Assembly: GCF_049673005.1 (NCBI RefSeq)
Contig: NZ_JBATXB010000029.1
Coordinates: 1-8,091 of the forward strand
DNA length: 8,091 nucleotides
Reading direction: 5' to 3'
DNA from: Carnobacterium_A sp049673005
GTDB taxonomy: Bacteria > Bacillota > Bacilli > Lactobacillales > Carnobacteriaceae
The position numbers and the translations under genes were made by a program. Positions 1-6,615 of this stretch are shown in pieces (position 1 is the stretch's first letter; every line of letters starts with the position of its first letter). The notes beneath the pieces were generated by a model that did no database searches, had not been told where the DNA came from, and saw nothing but the letters and a program-made list of their open reading frames with translations.

Positions 1-439
1 GAAAAAAAAGTGGATTCTTCCGGTCATAGTCATTGTTTCGACATTGATTATTGGTGGAGTGATTAGTTTTGGTTTCACTTCAGGAAAAGCTCAAGCGTTT
101 ATGAAAAACTTGAGTGAAGAGAAAGTAGTAGAAACAACCGTTCCGATGGAGGAGTTTTTAATTAACTTAACGTCAGAAAAAGGCAAAAAAGAACAATTTC
201 TTAAAATTGAATTAGCGGTTTATAGCGATGAAAAAGATGCGCAAGAAGTCATTGTTGCTAAGACTCCTCAAATCAGAAATGCCATTATTAATGTATTAAG
301 AAAACAAACATCAGAGACTGTTTTCGGAGAAGATCAAGAATTGATTGCTCTTAAAAAAGAACTCATTAGTCAAATCAATAAATCATTAGGAAAACCAGTT
401 ATTAGCGATATATTTATTACGAATATTATTATGCAATAA
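1..439 (+). CDS. fliL: Flagellar basal body-associated protein FliL (5' end cut off)
   Basis: The frame is open from base 2 to the TAA at 437-439, giving 145 visible residues with the true start outside the window. A methionine read from the TTG at 44 would cut the membrane segment in half, so it is not the real start. The visible part begins with lysines and a single hydrophobic helix (about residues 4-24, WILPVIVIVSTLIIGGVI). A periplasmic-side FliL domain follows, with the family's typical opening (VPMEEFLINL) and closing (VISDIFITNIIMQ) blocks. FliL is a single-pass membrane protein that associates with the MotAB stators and the basal body and supports torque or stator engagement. In B. 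subtilis fliL is followed by fliM and fliY; here fliO follows after 23 bases. The family call is confident; probably only a few N-terminal residues are missing. Confidence 0.93.
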   Translation, partial: KKKWILPVIVIVSTLIIGGVISFGFTSGKAQAFMKNLSEEKVVETTVPMEEFLINLTSEKGKKEQFLKIELAVYSDEKDAQEVIVAKTPQIRNAIINVLRKQTSETVFGEDQELIALKKELISQINKSLGKPVISDIFITNIIMQ

Positions 440-462
440 AGAAAGTGAAAGGAAGCTGAAAC

Positions 463-852
463 ATGGGATTGGGTGTAGGTTTAGGGTACGTGGTTAAAAG
501 TATTTTAGCCTTAGTGGTGATTATATTTATTGCCAACTATAGTTTGAAATACTTAAATACTTTTATGACAAAAAAAGGAAAAGCAATCCGTATTATTGAA
601 AGAACAGCAATTAATAAAGGCTCATCTATTTGTATTGTAGAAATAGCGGGCACTTATTATGTCATGAGTTTTACGGAGACGCGTAATGAAATCCTTAGAG
701 AGTTAACAGAATCTGAAAAGGAAGCTGTTATTCAGTCTCAAGAATTGGATGAAAGTAACCAAGAGTCCCCTGACCTATTTAAGGGTAAGCCTATCCAAGT
801 GTTTAAAGAGCTTCAAACGCGGTATCAAAATTTTTATGAAAAGAGGAAATAA
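463..852 (+). CDS. fliO: Flagellar export assembly protein FliO (FliZ in Bacillus)
   Basis: This is a 129-residue protein with an ATG start and a good ribosome binding site (AAAGGAAG, about 448-454). It has one N-terminal transmembrane helix (about residues 8-30), then a basic patch (TKKGKAIRIIERT) and a small cytoplasmic beta-rich domain (about 36-80, including INKGSSICIVEIAGTYYVM), and ends in a charged, probably flexible tail. This is the classic FliO layout. FliO is not part of the finished export gate but acts as a scaffold that helps FliP form its ring. Sequence conservation in this family is low, so the call rests on architecture plus position directly upstream of fliP. The fliP ribosome binding site lies inside the last codons of this gene, suggesting coupled translation. 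Length is ordinary for the family. Confidence 0.88.
   Translation: MGLGVGLGYVVKSILALVVIIFIANYSLKYLNTFMTKKGKAIRIIERTAINKGSSICIVEIAGTYYVMSFTETRNEILRELTESEKEAVIQSQELDESNQESPDLFKGKPIQVFKELQTRYQNFYEKRK
841..847 (+). promoter_or_regulatory. Ribosome binding site that fixes the TTG start of fliP
   Basis: AAGAGGA lies 7 bases upstream of the TTG at 855. It sits inside the last codons of fliO, and the fliO stop TAA (850-852) lies between it and the start. The TTG-initiated reading gives a complete signal peptide. The next in-frame ATG lies far downstream (residue 54), after the signal peptide and close to the first conserved block, so TTG is the start. Confidence 0.8.
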
Positions 853-854
853 AC

Positions 855-1607
855 TTGAAGAAAAAAGTACTATTCAGTTTGTGCTTTATCCTCTTTTTAC
901 TCATCTTTAGTTTTCCACAAACTGTTTCAGCAGAAAGTCTGATTGATGGCTTAACTGGTGCAATTGAAAACCAATCTGATGGAACGTCAGATGTTGTGAA
1001 ATTATATGTACTGATGGGTTTACTTAGTTTGGCACCAACGTTTTTAATATTAACGACGAGTTTTACGCGAATTATTGTAGTGTTATCTTTTGTAAGAAGT
1101 TCATTAGGGACACAACAAAATCCGCCTAACTTAGTCTTAACAGGTATCGCATTATTCTTGACGTTTTTTATCATGCAGCCCATTTACACGCAAGTAGCAG
1201 ATGAGGCTTTAACGCCGTATTTGAATGAAGAAATATCTGGCCAAGAAGCCTTTAAAAAAGCAGAAGTACCGTTAAAAGATTTTATGTATAGACAAACAAG
1301 AGATGAAGACATCAAATTGTTTTTAGATATTTCTGAAACAAAAAAACCAGATGATTTAAATGATTTACCTTTAACGATTGTAATTCCAGCCTTTGCGATT
1401 AGTGAATTGCGAACAGCTTTCAGTATTGGATTTTTAATTTTCATTCCATTCTTGGTTATTGATATTGTTGTAGCCAGCATATTGATGTCGATGGGGATGT
1501 TTATGTTATCTCCAGTTATGATTTCGATGCCATTTAAGCTGTTGTTGTTCGTCTTGGTTGATGGTTGGTATTTAGTCATCGAATCACTTGTTACAGGATT
1601 TCAATAG
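855..1607 (+). CDS. fliP: Flagellar type III export pore protein FliP
   Basis: The protein has 250 residues, a normal FliP length. It begins with a cleavable signal peptide: KKK, a hydrophobic core at about residues 5-20, and a likely cut after VSA at residue 26. Cleavage is known for FliP. The first conserved block runs at about 60-92 (LAPTFLILTTSFTRIIVVLS, then QQNPPN). The second is at about 171-206 (LPLTIVIPAFAISELRTAF onwards). The C-terminal block at about 210-237 holds many methionines (LMSMGMFMLSPVMISMPFK, then VLVDGW). In known structures FliP forms a five-subunit ring with FliR and FliQ, making the pore through which rod, hook and filament proteins leave the cytoplasm. The methionine-rich loop forms the pore gasket. 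Here its usual MMM triplet reads MFM. TTG is chosen as start because it gives the full signal peptide and has a good ribosome binding site. Confidence 0.97.
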   Translation: MKKKVLFSLCFILFLLIFSFPQTVSAESLIDGLTGAIENQSDGTSDVVKLYVLMGLLSLAPTFLILTTSFTRIIVVLSFVRSSLGTQQNPPNLVLTGIALFLTFFIMQPIYTQVADEALTPYLNEEISGQEAFKKAEVPLKDFMYRQTRDEDIKLFLDISETKKPDDLNDLPLTIVIPAFAISELRTAFSIGFLIFIPFLVIDIVVASILMSMGMFMLSPVMISMPFKLLLFVLVDGWYLVIESLVTGFQ

Positions 1608-1616
1608 GGGTGTAAA

Positions 1617-1880
1617 ATGACAATAGTAAAAGTTCTAGACATTATTAGAGAAGCATTTATGACCATGATTGTTGTCGCTGGGCCAGTCTTAATCATTGCT
1701 CTTGTAGTGGGATTATTAATCAGTATCTTACAAGCCACGACACAATTACAAGAACAAACACTTAGTTTTGTTCCTAAAATATTAGCTGTAGTTGTTTCGT
1801 TAATCGTTTTTGGTAACTTTATGTTAAATGCGTTGATTGGGTTTACCCAAAAAATATTCGAAATGATAGCTCAGTTGTGA
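1617..1880 (+). CDS. fliQ: Flagellar type III export protein FliQ
   Basis: This is an 87-residue protein made almost entirely of two hydrophobic helices (about 15-38 and 52-76). They are separated by the conserved family block at about 38-54, LQATTQLQEQTLSFVPKI. Size and hairpin topology are typical of FliQ, which packs around the FliP-FliR ring in several copies and helps gate the export pore. The ATG at 1617 is preceded by AGGGGTG (1606-1612), which overlaps the fliP stop codon TAG (1605-1607). The 3' end overlaps fliR by four bases (GTGA), so fliP, fliQ and fliR are probably translated in a coupled way and in related amounts. Confidence 0.96.
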   Translation: MTIVKVLDIIREAFMTMIVVAGPVLIIALVVGLLISILQATTQLQEQTLSFVPKILAVVVSLIVFGNFMLNALIGFTQKIFEMIAQL

Positions 1881-2653
1881 TTGAGGGGATTACGGGTCTT
1901 CAAGTTCAAACGTCACTTTTGATTTTAATGAGAATATCGGCCTTTTTTATGATTAGTCCAGGATTTTCTATGAAAGGCCTGCCTAATCTAGTTAAGATTG
2001 GTTTATCTGCTGGATTAACCCTAGCAGCTTATCCAGTAACCCAAGCTTTGTCAGCACAAGTAACCATGCAAGTGTTTGCTGTTTTAGCTATAAAAGAAGT
2101 TTTATTGGGATTAGCTATTGGTTTTATCACAAAGTTAATCTTCTCAGCCATCGAGATGGCAGGTAACTTTGTCGATTTCCAAGTTGGTTTTCAAATGGGG
2201 GCTGTATTTGACCCAGCACTAGGCGTAAGTTCATCCTATTACGGGAAAATTTATTACTGGATGTCGATTTGTATTTTCTTTATTACAGATTTGCACCATT
2301 TAGTATTAAAGACCGTCATAAAAACGTTCCAATCCGTTCCAATCGAGAGCACTAATTTAGGAGGATTTGGCGTTGAAGGAATGGTTAAGTTGTATTCAAT
2401 CGTTTTTGAATCAGCGATCAATTTAGCTGCGCCCTTAATGATTGTGGCATTGTTTACCGAAGTAGTATTGGGGTTAATTTCTCGAACAGTTCCCCAAATT
2501 AATGTGCTGATCTTAGGGATGCCATTAAAAATCATTGCGAGTTTCATTTTTATTTTATTATTGTTGCCAGCGATATCAAGCAATATCCAAGATATATTGC
2601 CTATGATGACGAAATATATCAATGAATTTATCCAGTCGTTACCGAAAGCGTGA
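1877..2653 (+). CDS. fliR: Flagellar type III export protein FliR
   Basis: The protein has 258 residues, typical for FliR, with five to six hydrophobic helices. Recognisable family blocks include the FDP motif (111-113), GKIYYWMSICIFFITDLHHL (123-142) followed by FQSVP (151-155), and RTVPQINVLILGMPLK (203-218). FliR is the single-copy subunit that closes the FliP ring and links it to FlhB. The GTG start (1877-1879) overlaps the fliQ stop (TGA 1878-1880). No convincing ribosome binding site precedes it, so translation probably depends on ribosomes finishing fliQ. No ATG lies near enough to be a better start. FliR and FlhB are separate genes here, unlike the fused FliR-FlhB of some clostridia. 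Confidence 0.96.
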   Translation: MIEGITGLQVQTSLLILMRISAFFMISPGFSMKGLPNLVKIGLSAGLTLAAYPVTQALSAQVTMQVFAVLAIKEVLLGLAIGFITKLIFSAIEMAGNFVDFQVGFQMGAVFDPALGVSSSYYGKIYYWMSICIFFITDLHHLVLKTVIKTFQSVPIESTNLGGFGVEGMVKLYSIVFESAINLAAPLMIVALFTEVVLGLISRTVPQINVLILGMPLKIIASFIFILLLLPAISSNIQDILPMMTKYINEFIQSLPKA

Positions 2654-2664
2654 GGTGAGAAAAG

Positions 2665-3732
2665 ATGGCAGAAAAAGATGGCAAAACAGAAAAACCCAGT
2701 CCTAAGAAGTTTAAAGACGCAAGAAAAAAAGGGGAAATTGCTAAAAGCCAAGATTTAACTTCTGCCATCACCTTTATCGTTTTTACCGGTGCATCGGCAT
2801 TTTTAGGGCCATACATATTAAGGCAAGGATTTTTATACTTAAGAGTTTACTTATCAGAAGAACTGTCGGTCGTAGGTATGGAAAACAGCTTAGGCAATAT
2901 CGGCATGAAAGCTATTCTATTTACTCTTGTATTAGCAGGGCCTTTTCTAGCTATTGGGTTTATTGCCTCACTATTAGCCAGTATGTTACAAACAGGTTTT
3001 CTCTTTACCGCTACGGCCATAAAGTTTGATATTAAAAAAATAAATCCAGTTAGTGGATTTAAGAACATGTTTAGTAAGAAAACATTGTTTGCTTTGTTGA
3101 AAAACATTATGAAGCTGGGTTTAGTTTTTTGGATGGCGTACTTGATGATTTCATCTTCGATTAACCACGTAATAAACTCAAGCAATGTGGGTTCAGAAAA
3201 ATTATTCTTTTTAGTAATGGAATTAGTTAAAAGTTTAGGTGTCCAATTGGGAATGGTGCTGTTGGTATTGGGTATCGCAGATTACCTGTACCAAGTTTAT
3301 GATTACCGCAATGGATTGAAGATGTCTAAGCAAGAATTGAAAGATGAGTACAAGGAAAGTGAAGGAGATCCACAAATCAAAGGTAAGCGTAAGCAATTCC
3401 ATAGACAAATGACCAGTGGTTCATTGGCAGATGTGGAAACAGCGACAGCAGTCATCACAAACCCGACTCACTTAGCGATCGCCATTCGTTACGAAAAAGG
3501 AAAAGATGAAGTCCCCATTATTGTTGCTAAAGGAGCCGATCATCAAGCGGCTAAAATTAGACAACGAGCAAAAGAATCGCATGTTCCTATTATAGAGAAC
3601 AAACCAGTAGCTAGAGCGATGTACAAATCAATTGAGGTGGGACAACCCGTTCCAGTAGATATGTATCAAGCGATTGCTGAAATTTTAGCCTTGGTTTACC
3701 AAATGGAAGAAATGACGAAACGCAAAATTTAA
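2665..3732 (+). CDS. flhB: Flagellar export switch protein FlhB
   Basis: This 355-residue protein starts with the usual cytoplasmic N-terminus (KTEKPSPKKFKDARKKGEI). Four hydrophobic segments follow, at about 31-50, 82-108, 142-163 and 180-207. After a charged linker comes the self-cleaving cytoplasmic domain with an intact NPTH motif at residues 266-269 (bases 3460-3471). Cleavage between N and P is what lets FlhB switch from rod/hook to filament substrates. Downstream the conserved AIRYEKGK and IIENKPVARAMY blocks are present, so the switch domain looks functional. The ribosome binding site GAGGTGA (2652-2658) overlaps the fliR stop TGA (2651-2653). flhA follows after 30 bases. Confidence 0.97.
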   Translation: MAEKDGKTEKPSPKKFKDARKKGEIAKSQDLTSAITFIVFTGASAFLGPYILRQGFLYLRVYLSEELSVVGMENSLGNIGMKAILFTLVLAGPFLAIGFIASLLASMLQTGFLFTATAIKFDIKKINPVSGFKNMFSKKTLFALLKNIMKLGLVFWMAYLMISSSINHVINSSNVGSEKLFFLVMELVKSLGVQLGMVLLVLGIADYLYQVYDYRNGLKMSKQELKDEYKESEGDPQIKGKRKQFHRQMTSGSLADVETATAVITNPTHLAIAIRYEKGKDEVPIIVAKGADHQAAKIRQRAKESHVPIIENKPVARAMYKSIEVGQPVPVDMYQAIAEILALVYQMEEMTKRKI

Positions 3733-3762
3733 AATTGTTTGAGAAGATGAGGAGTCGAAGAG

Positions 3763-5844
3763 ATGTTAACTGCTTTTACGGGAAGACTTGAAAAACTAAC
3801 GAAATCATTAGATGTAGTAATAGCCTTTTTTGTAGTGGCTATTTTAGGAATGATTATTATTCCATTGCCATCTTTTTTACTAGATTTTATGTTGGTTGTC
3901 AATATTGCGTTATCTATTACTATATTACTATTGACTCTATTTTCTAAAAGCGTATTAGAGTTTTCAACCTTTCCAACCTTATTATTAATCACCACCATGT
4001 TCAGATTAGCATTAAATATTTCTTCTACTCGACTAATCTTAACCGTCGGAGAAGCTGGATCGGTTATTGACACCTTTGCCAATTTCGTAGCTGGAAACAA
4101 TGTTGTCGTCGGAGCCGTTATCTTTATCATCATTGTTATCATCCAGTTAATGGTTGTTACAAACGGTGCAAGTCGTGTATCAGAAGTATCGGCACGCTTT
4201 ACCTTAGATGCTATGCCAGGAAAACAAATGTCTATTGATGCTGATTTGAACTCAGGTTTGATTGACGAAGATACCGCTAAAAAAAGACGGTCAGATTTAG
4301 AGCGAGAAACTCAGTTCTTTGGAGCAATGGATGGAGCGAGTAAGTTTGTTAAAGGGGATGCCATAGCTGGTATCATCATTACAGTAATTAACTTAATCGG
4401 TGGAATTGTCATTCATACTGTCCAAAGTGATATGGGTGTTATGGAAGCCTTAAACCAATTCGGAAAACTAACGATTGGGGATGGGTTGGTAAGTCAGATT
4501 CCTTCGCTATTGATTTCAGTTGCTTCAGGTATCTTGGTAACTCGTTCAGGAAGCAGCACAGGTTTTGGTAGTGTTGTAGCAAAAGAATTATTCAGTGCAC
4601 CAAAAGTCATGATGATGTTGTCTACAATCTTAATTTTATTTGCTATTATTCCTGGATTTCCAACGATTCCATTTTTACTGTTAGGTCTAGCAGCAGGTGT
4701 TAGTGGCTACTTAACGATGGAAAACGAAAAGAGTCAAAAAGAAGAAGATAAATCAGATGAAATGAAGAGTCAAGCAGCCTTGCGTACTCGACAAGAAAGA
4801 AATGAGGAAGAATCCATTACTTCGTTTCAAGTTGATCCGGTTTCAGTTGAGATTGGTTACGGATTGATTCCGATTGCGGATGATACGCAAGACAACAACT
4901 TGATGAACCATATTTCAAATATCCGAAAACAAAGTGCTCACGAATTAGGGATTTTGCTTAGTCCAATTCGGATAAGAGACAATTTACAACTCAGAGCAAA
5001 TGACTATTTAATTAAAATTAAGGGAAATACAGTTGCAAAGGGAGAACTGTATTTAGATAAATTTTTAATTGTTGATCCTGGCGAAACGGATTTTGATTTT
5101 AATGGAATCGCAACAAAAGAACCAGCTTTTGGTTTAGATGCGATGTGGGTAAATGAATCGGATAAAGAAGCAGCGGATTTAAGAGGATACACAGTTGTTG
5201 AACCCTTAACAGTATTGGTAACTCATCTAAAAGAAACGCTCTACAAATCAAGTTACGAATTATTAGGCAGACAAGAAGTTAAGCAATTATTAGAAGGCAT
5301 CAAAGATAAATACGGGGTCGTTATTGATGAGTTAATCCCAGATATATTGAGACTTGGTGAAGTTCAAAAAGTCTTGCAAAACTTATTGAAAGAAAATATA
5401 CCAATCAATGATTTAGTGACTATCTTAGAAACCTTAGCGGATTACGGCAATACAACTAAAGAAGCCGAAATGCTGACAGAATATGTCCGACAAGCCTTAA
5501 ATAGGACAGTAGTTAAACCTCATCTGGATGACAATGGAACATTACAAGTCGTTACCATTCTCCCTGATACAGAAGAAATGATTAGCCGAAGCATTCAGAA
5601 ATCTTCGGCTGGCTCCATCCCGGTTCTTCAACCAGATAGGGTTACAAAACTATTTGATAGCATTACAGCGACACACAATCAATTGGTAATGAGTGGTGTC
5701 CCACATGTTCTGCTATCATCCCCTAAAATCAGACCGGCCATGAAAAATTTGATTTCTTATAATTTTCCAGATTTAGCGGTTTTATCTTTAAATGAAGTTC
5801 CGAATGATGTTGTAATTGAAACGGTTGGGATGATTGAGAGTTGA
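3763..5844 (+). CDS. flhA: Flagellar export gate protein FlhA
   Basis: The protein has 693 residues, normal for FlhA. The N-terminal half (about 15-315) holds the membrane helices with the FHIPEP-family hallmark at residues 145-163 (RFTLDAMPGKQMSIDADLN). The following loop (TAKKRRSDLERETQFFGAMD) and GDGLVSQIPSLL (239-250) are also conserved. A highly charged linker (about 319-352) leads to the cytoplasmic domain (about 355-693), which in known systems forms a nine-subunit ring that docks chaperone-substrate complexes and helps couple export to the proton motive force. The start ATG has the ribosome binding site GATGAGGAG (3746-3754). No truncation or frameshift is visible. In Bacillus and Clostridium flhF and flhG usually come next; here the sigma factor gene follows after 54 bases. 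Confidence 0.98.
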   Translation: MLTAFTGRLEKLTKSLDVVIAFFVVAILGMIIIPLPSFLLDFMLVVNIALSITILLLTLFSKSVLEFSTFPTLLLITTMFRLALNISSTRLILTVGEAGSVIDTFANFVAGNNVVVGAVIFIIIVIIQLMVVTNGASRVSEVSARFTLDAMPGKQMSIDADLNSGLIDEDTAKKRRSDLERETQFFGAMDGASKFVKGDAIAGIIITVINLIGGIVIHTVQSDMGVMEALNQFGKLTIGDGLVSQIPSLLISVASGILVTRSGSSTGFGSVVAKELFSAPKVMMMLSTILILFAIIPGFPTIPFLLLGLAAGVSGYLTMENEKSQKEEDKSDEMKSQAALRTRQERNEEESITSFQVDPVSVEIGYGLIPIADDTQDNNLMNHISNIRKQSAHELGILLSPIRIRDNLQLRANDYLIKIKGNTVAKGELYLDKFLIVDPGETDFDFNGIATKEPAFGLDAMWVNESDKEAADLRGYTVVEPLTVLVTHLKETLYKSSYELLGRQEVKQLLEGIKDKYGVVIDELIPDILRLGEVQKVLQNLLKENIPINDLVTILETLADYGNTTKEAEMLTEYVRQALNRTVVKPHLDDNGTLQVVTILPDTEEMISRSIQKSSAGSIPVLQPDRVTKLFDSITATHNQLVMSGVPHVLLSSPKIRPAMKNLISYNFPDLAVLSLNEVPNDVVIETVGMIES

Positions 5845-5882
5845 CGCATGATATAAAAATGCAAGAACCACAAATTTTCTAA
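5841..5882 (+). other. Tiny ORF (13 codons) filling the flhA-sigma spacer
   Basis: A TTG at 5841 overlaps the flhA stop as TTGA. It opens a 13-codon frame (MTHDIKMQEPQIF) ending at TAA 5880-5882, two bases before the strong ribosome binding site of the sigma gene. An internal ATG at 5859 would give only seven codons. There is no clear ribosome binding site for either start, and a frame this short is expected by chance. It could be a coupling peptide, a scar of a lost gene, or nothing. The spacer contains no other recognisable element and no terminator-like hairpin. Confidence 0.15.
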
Positions 5883-5884
5883 AT

Positions 5885-5891
5885 GAGGAGG
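5885..5891 (+). promoter_or_regulatory. Strong ribosome binding site of the sigma factor gene
   Basis: GAGGAGG lies 7 bases upstream of the ATG at 5899. It is among the strongest sites in the window, and no other good start follows nearby. The sigma factor should therefore be translated well and independently of flhA, which ends 54 bases upstream. Confidence 0.75.
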
Positions 5892-5898
5892 AAAGCAG

Positions 5899-6615
5899 AT
5901 GTATTATGAAAATGACCGAGAAAAAGAGATCATGAAATACCTGCCCTTAGTGGAAAAGGTGGTAAACGGGCTGAAGATTAAACGCAGCGAATACGATCGC
6001 AGTGATTTATACAATATTGGTGTCATCGGGTTAATGGATGCTCTTGAAAAGTTTGATAAATCAAAAAAAGTGCCTTTCGAAGGGTATGCATACATTAGAA
6101 TCAAAGGCACGATTATTGATGAGGTCAGAAAAACAGGTCCTGTCTCAAGAACAAGATTAACGCGATTAAATGAGTACTATCGTGCGAAAGAAAAATTAGA
6201 AAAATTAAAGATGCGCACACCGACAGAATTAGAAATTTGTCAGGAGTTAGACATTAATGAAAAGCAATTATCTAAAATACACGAAACCGTTCATCAACTA
6301 GCTTCTGTATCACTAGAGAAAGCGATGTTTAGTGATGATGGCAATGAAAATGAACTGATTAATTTCTTAGAAGACAAACAAGTAATGGACACGGAAGATG
6401 TCCTTACCAATAAAGAACGTCAAGGTCTTTTAACGGAGCATATTGCTCAATTGGCTAAAAGAGAACAAATGATTTTGAACATGTATTACGTGGATGAATT
6501 ATCCTTAAAAGAAATTGCGTATGTGTTTGACATCTCAGTTCCACGCGTTTCACAAATCCATGGCAAAACAATAATGAAACTAAGAGAGTTAATGAGGAGA
6601 GAATACGATGATTAG
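5899..6615 (+). CDS. fliA: Flagellar sigma factor, FliA/SigD (sigma-28) type
   Basis: The 238-residue protein has the order of a group 3 sigma factor. Region 2 (about 10-78) contains DLYNIGVIGLMDALEKFD and the Y-A-Y-I-R-I-K-G-T-I-I-D-E block that matches the FliA/SigD core-binding and -10 recognition segment. Region 3 is at about 86-135. Region 4, at about 176-233, has the helix-turn-helix LSLKEIAYVFDISVPRVSQI. In known systems it directs RNA polymerase to flagellin, chemotaxis and motor promoters and is held by the anti-sigma FlgM, which is not in the window. The usual DW(V/L)PR motif at the region 2/3 junction is replaced by KTGPVSR (78-84). The start has a strong GAGGAGG (5885-5891), and the N-terminus is short compared with B. 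subtilis SigD. Its 3' end overlaps the next gene by eight bases. The symbol sigD is equally valid. Confidence 0.93.
   Translation: MYYENDREKEIMKYLPLVEKVVNGLKIKRSEYDRSDLYNIGVIGLMDALEKFDKSKKVPFEGYAYIRIKGTIIDEVRKTGPVSRTRLTRLNEYYRAKEKLEKLKMRTPTELEICQELDINEKQLSKIHETVHQLASVSLEKAMFSDDGNENELINFLEDKQVMDTEDVLTNKERQGLLTEHIAQLAKREQMILNMYYVDELSLKEIAYVFDISVPRVSQIHGKTIMKLRELMRREYDD
6594..6599 (+). promoter_or_regulatory. Ribosome binding site of flgF, inside the sigma gene
   Basis: GAGGAG lies in the last codons of the sigma factor gene, 8 bases before the ATG at 6608. It fixes that start, which overlaps the sigma gene by eight bases (6608-6615) in another frame. Confidence 0.75.

Noticed and set aside
379..411. 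Sigma-28-like promoter (TAAA ... GCGATAT) near the end of fliL
   Set aside because: The spacer is about 22 bases instead of about 15-16, and the GCGATAT bases encode the conserved FliL C-terminal ISD segment.
803..1183. Minus-strand open frame of 126 codons opposite fliO and fliP
   Set aside because: It lies opposite well-recognised conserved genes, has low-complexity Lys/Asn/Ser-rich content, and shows no family resemblance. The same holds for the other minus-strand frames at 1184-1579, 2254-2751, 2628-2816, 2847-3185, 3729-4142, 5004-5192, 5904-6110, 6455-6637 and 7729-7956.
2571..2576. CGATAT resembling a sigma-28 -10 element in fliR
   Set aside because: No TAAA box lies about 15 bases upstream.
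2580..2600. Inverted repeat GCAATAT / ATATTGC near the end of fliR
   Set aside because: It is only 7 bp, AT-rich, and not followed by a T-run. This is expected by chance at this base composition.
5825..5857. Possible sigma-A promoter before the sigma factor gene (TATAAA at 5852-5857)
   Set aside because: The candidate -35 boxes TTGGGA (5825) and TTGAGA (5834) give spacers of 21 and 12 bases. TTGACG (5841) lies only five bases upstream of the -10-like box. None has proper spacing, and AT-rich spacers produce such boxes by chance.
5845..5898. Transcription terminator after flhA
   Set aside because: The only pairing is GCAT with ATGC across the spacer, four base pairs with no T-run, which is too weak for a terminator.
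6063..6069. Run of seven A in the sigma factor gene (also A7-A8 runs at 2-9, near 568 and near 4278) as phase-variation sites
   Set aside because: They encode lysine codons in basic stretches, and runs of this length are common in AT-rich genomes. With a single sequence there is no sign of length variation.
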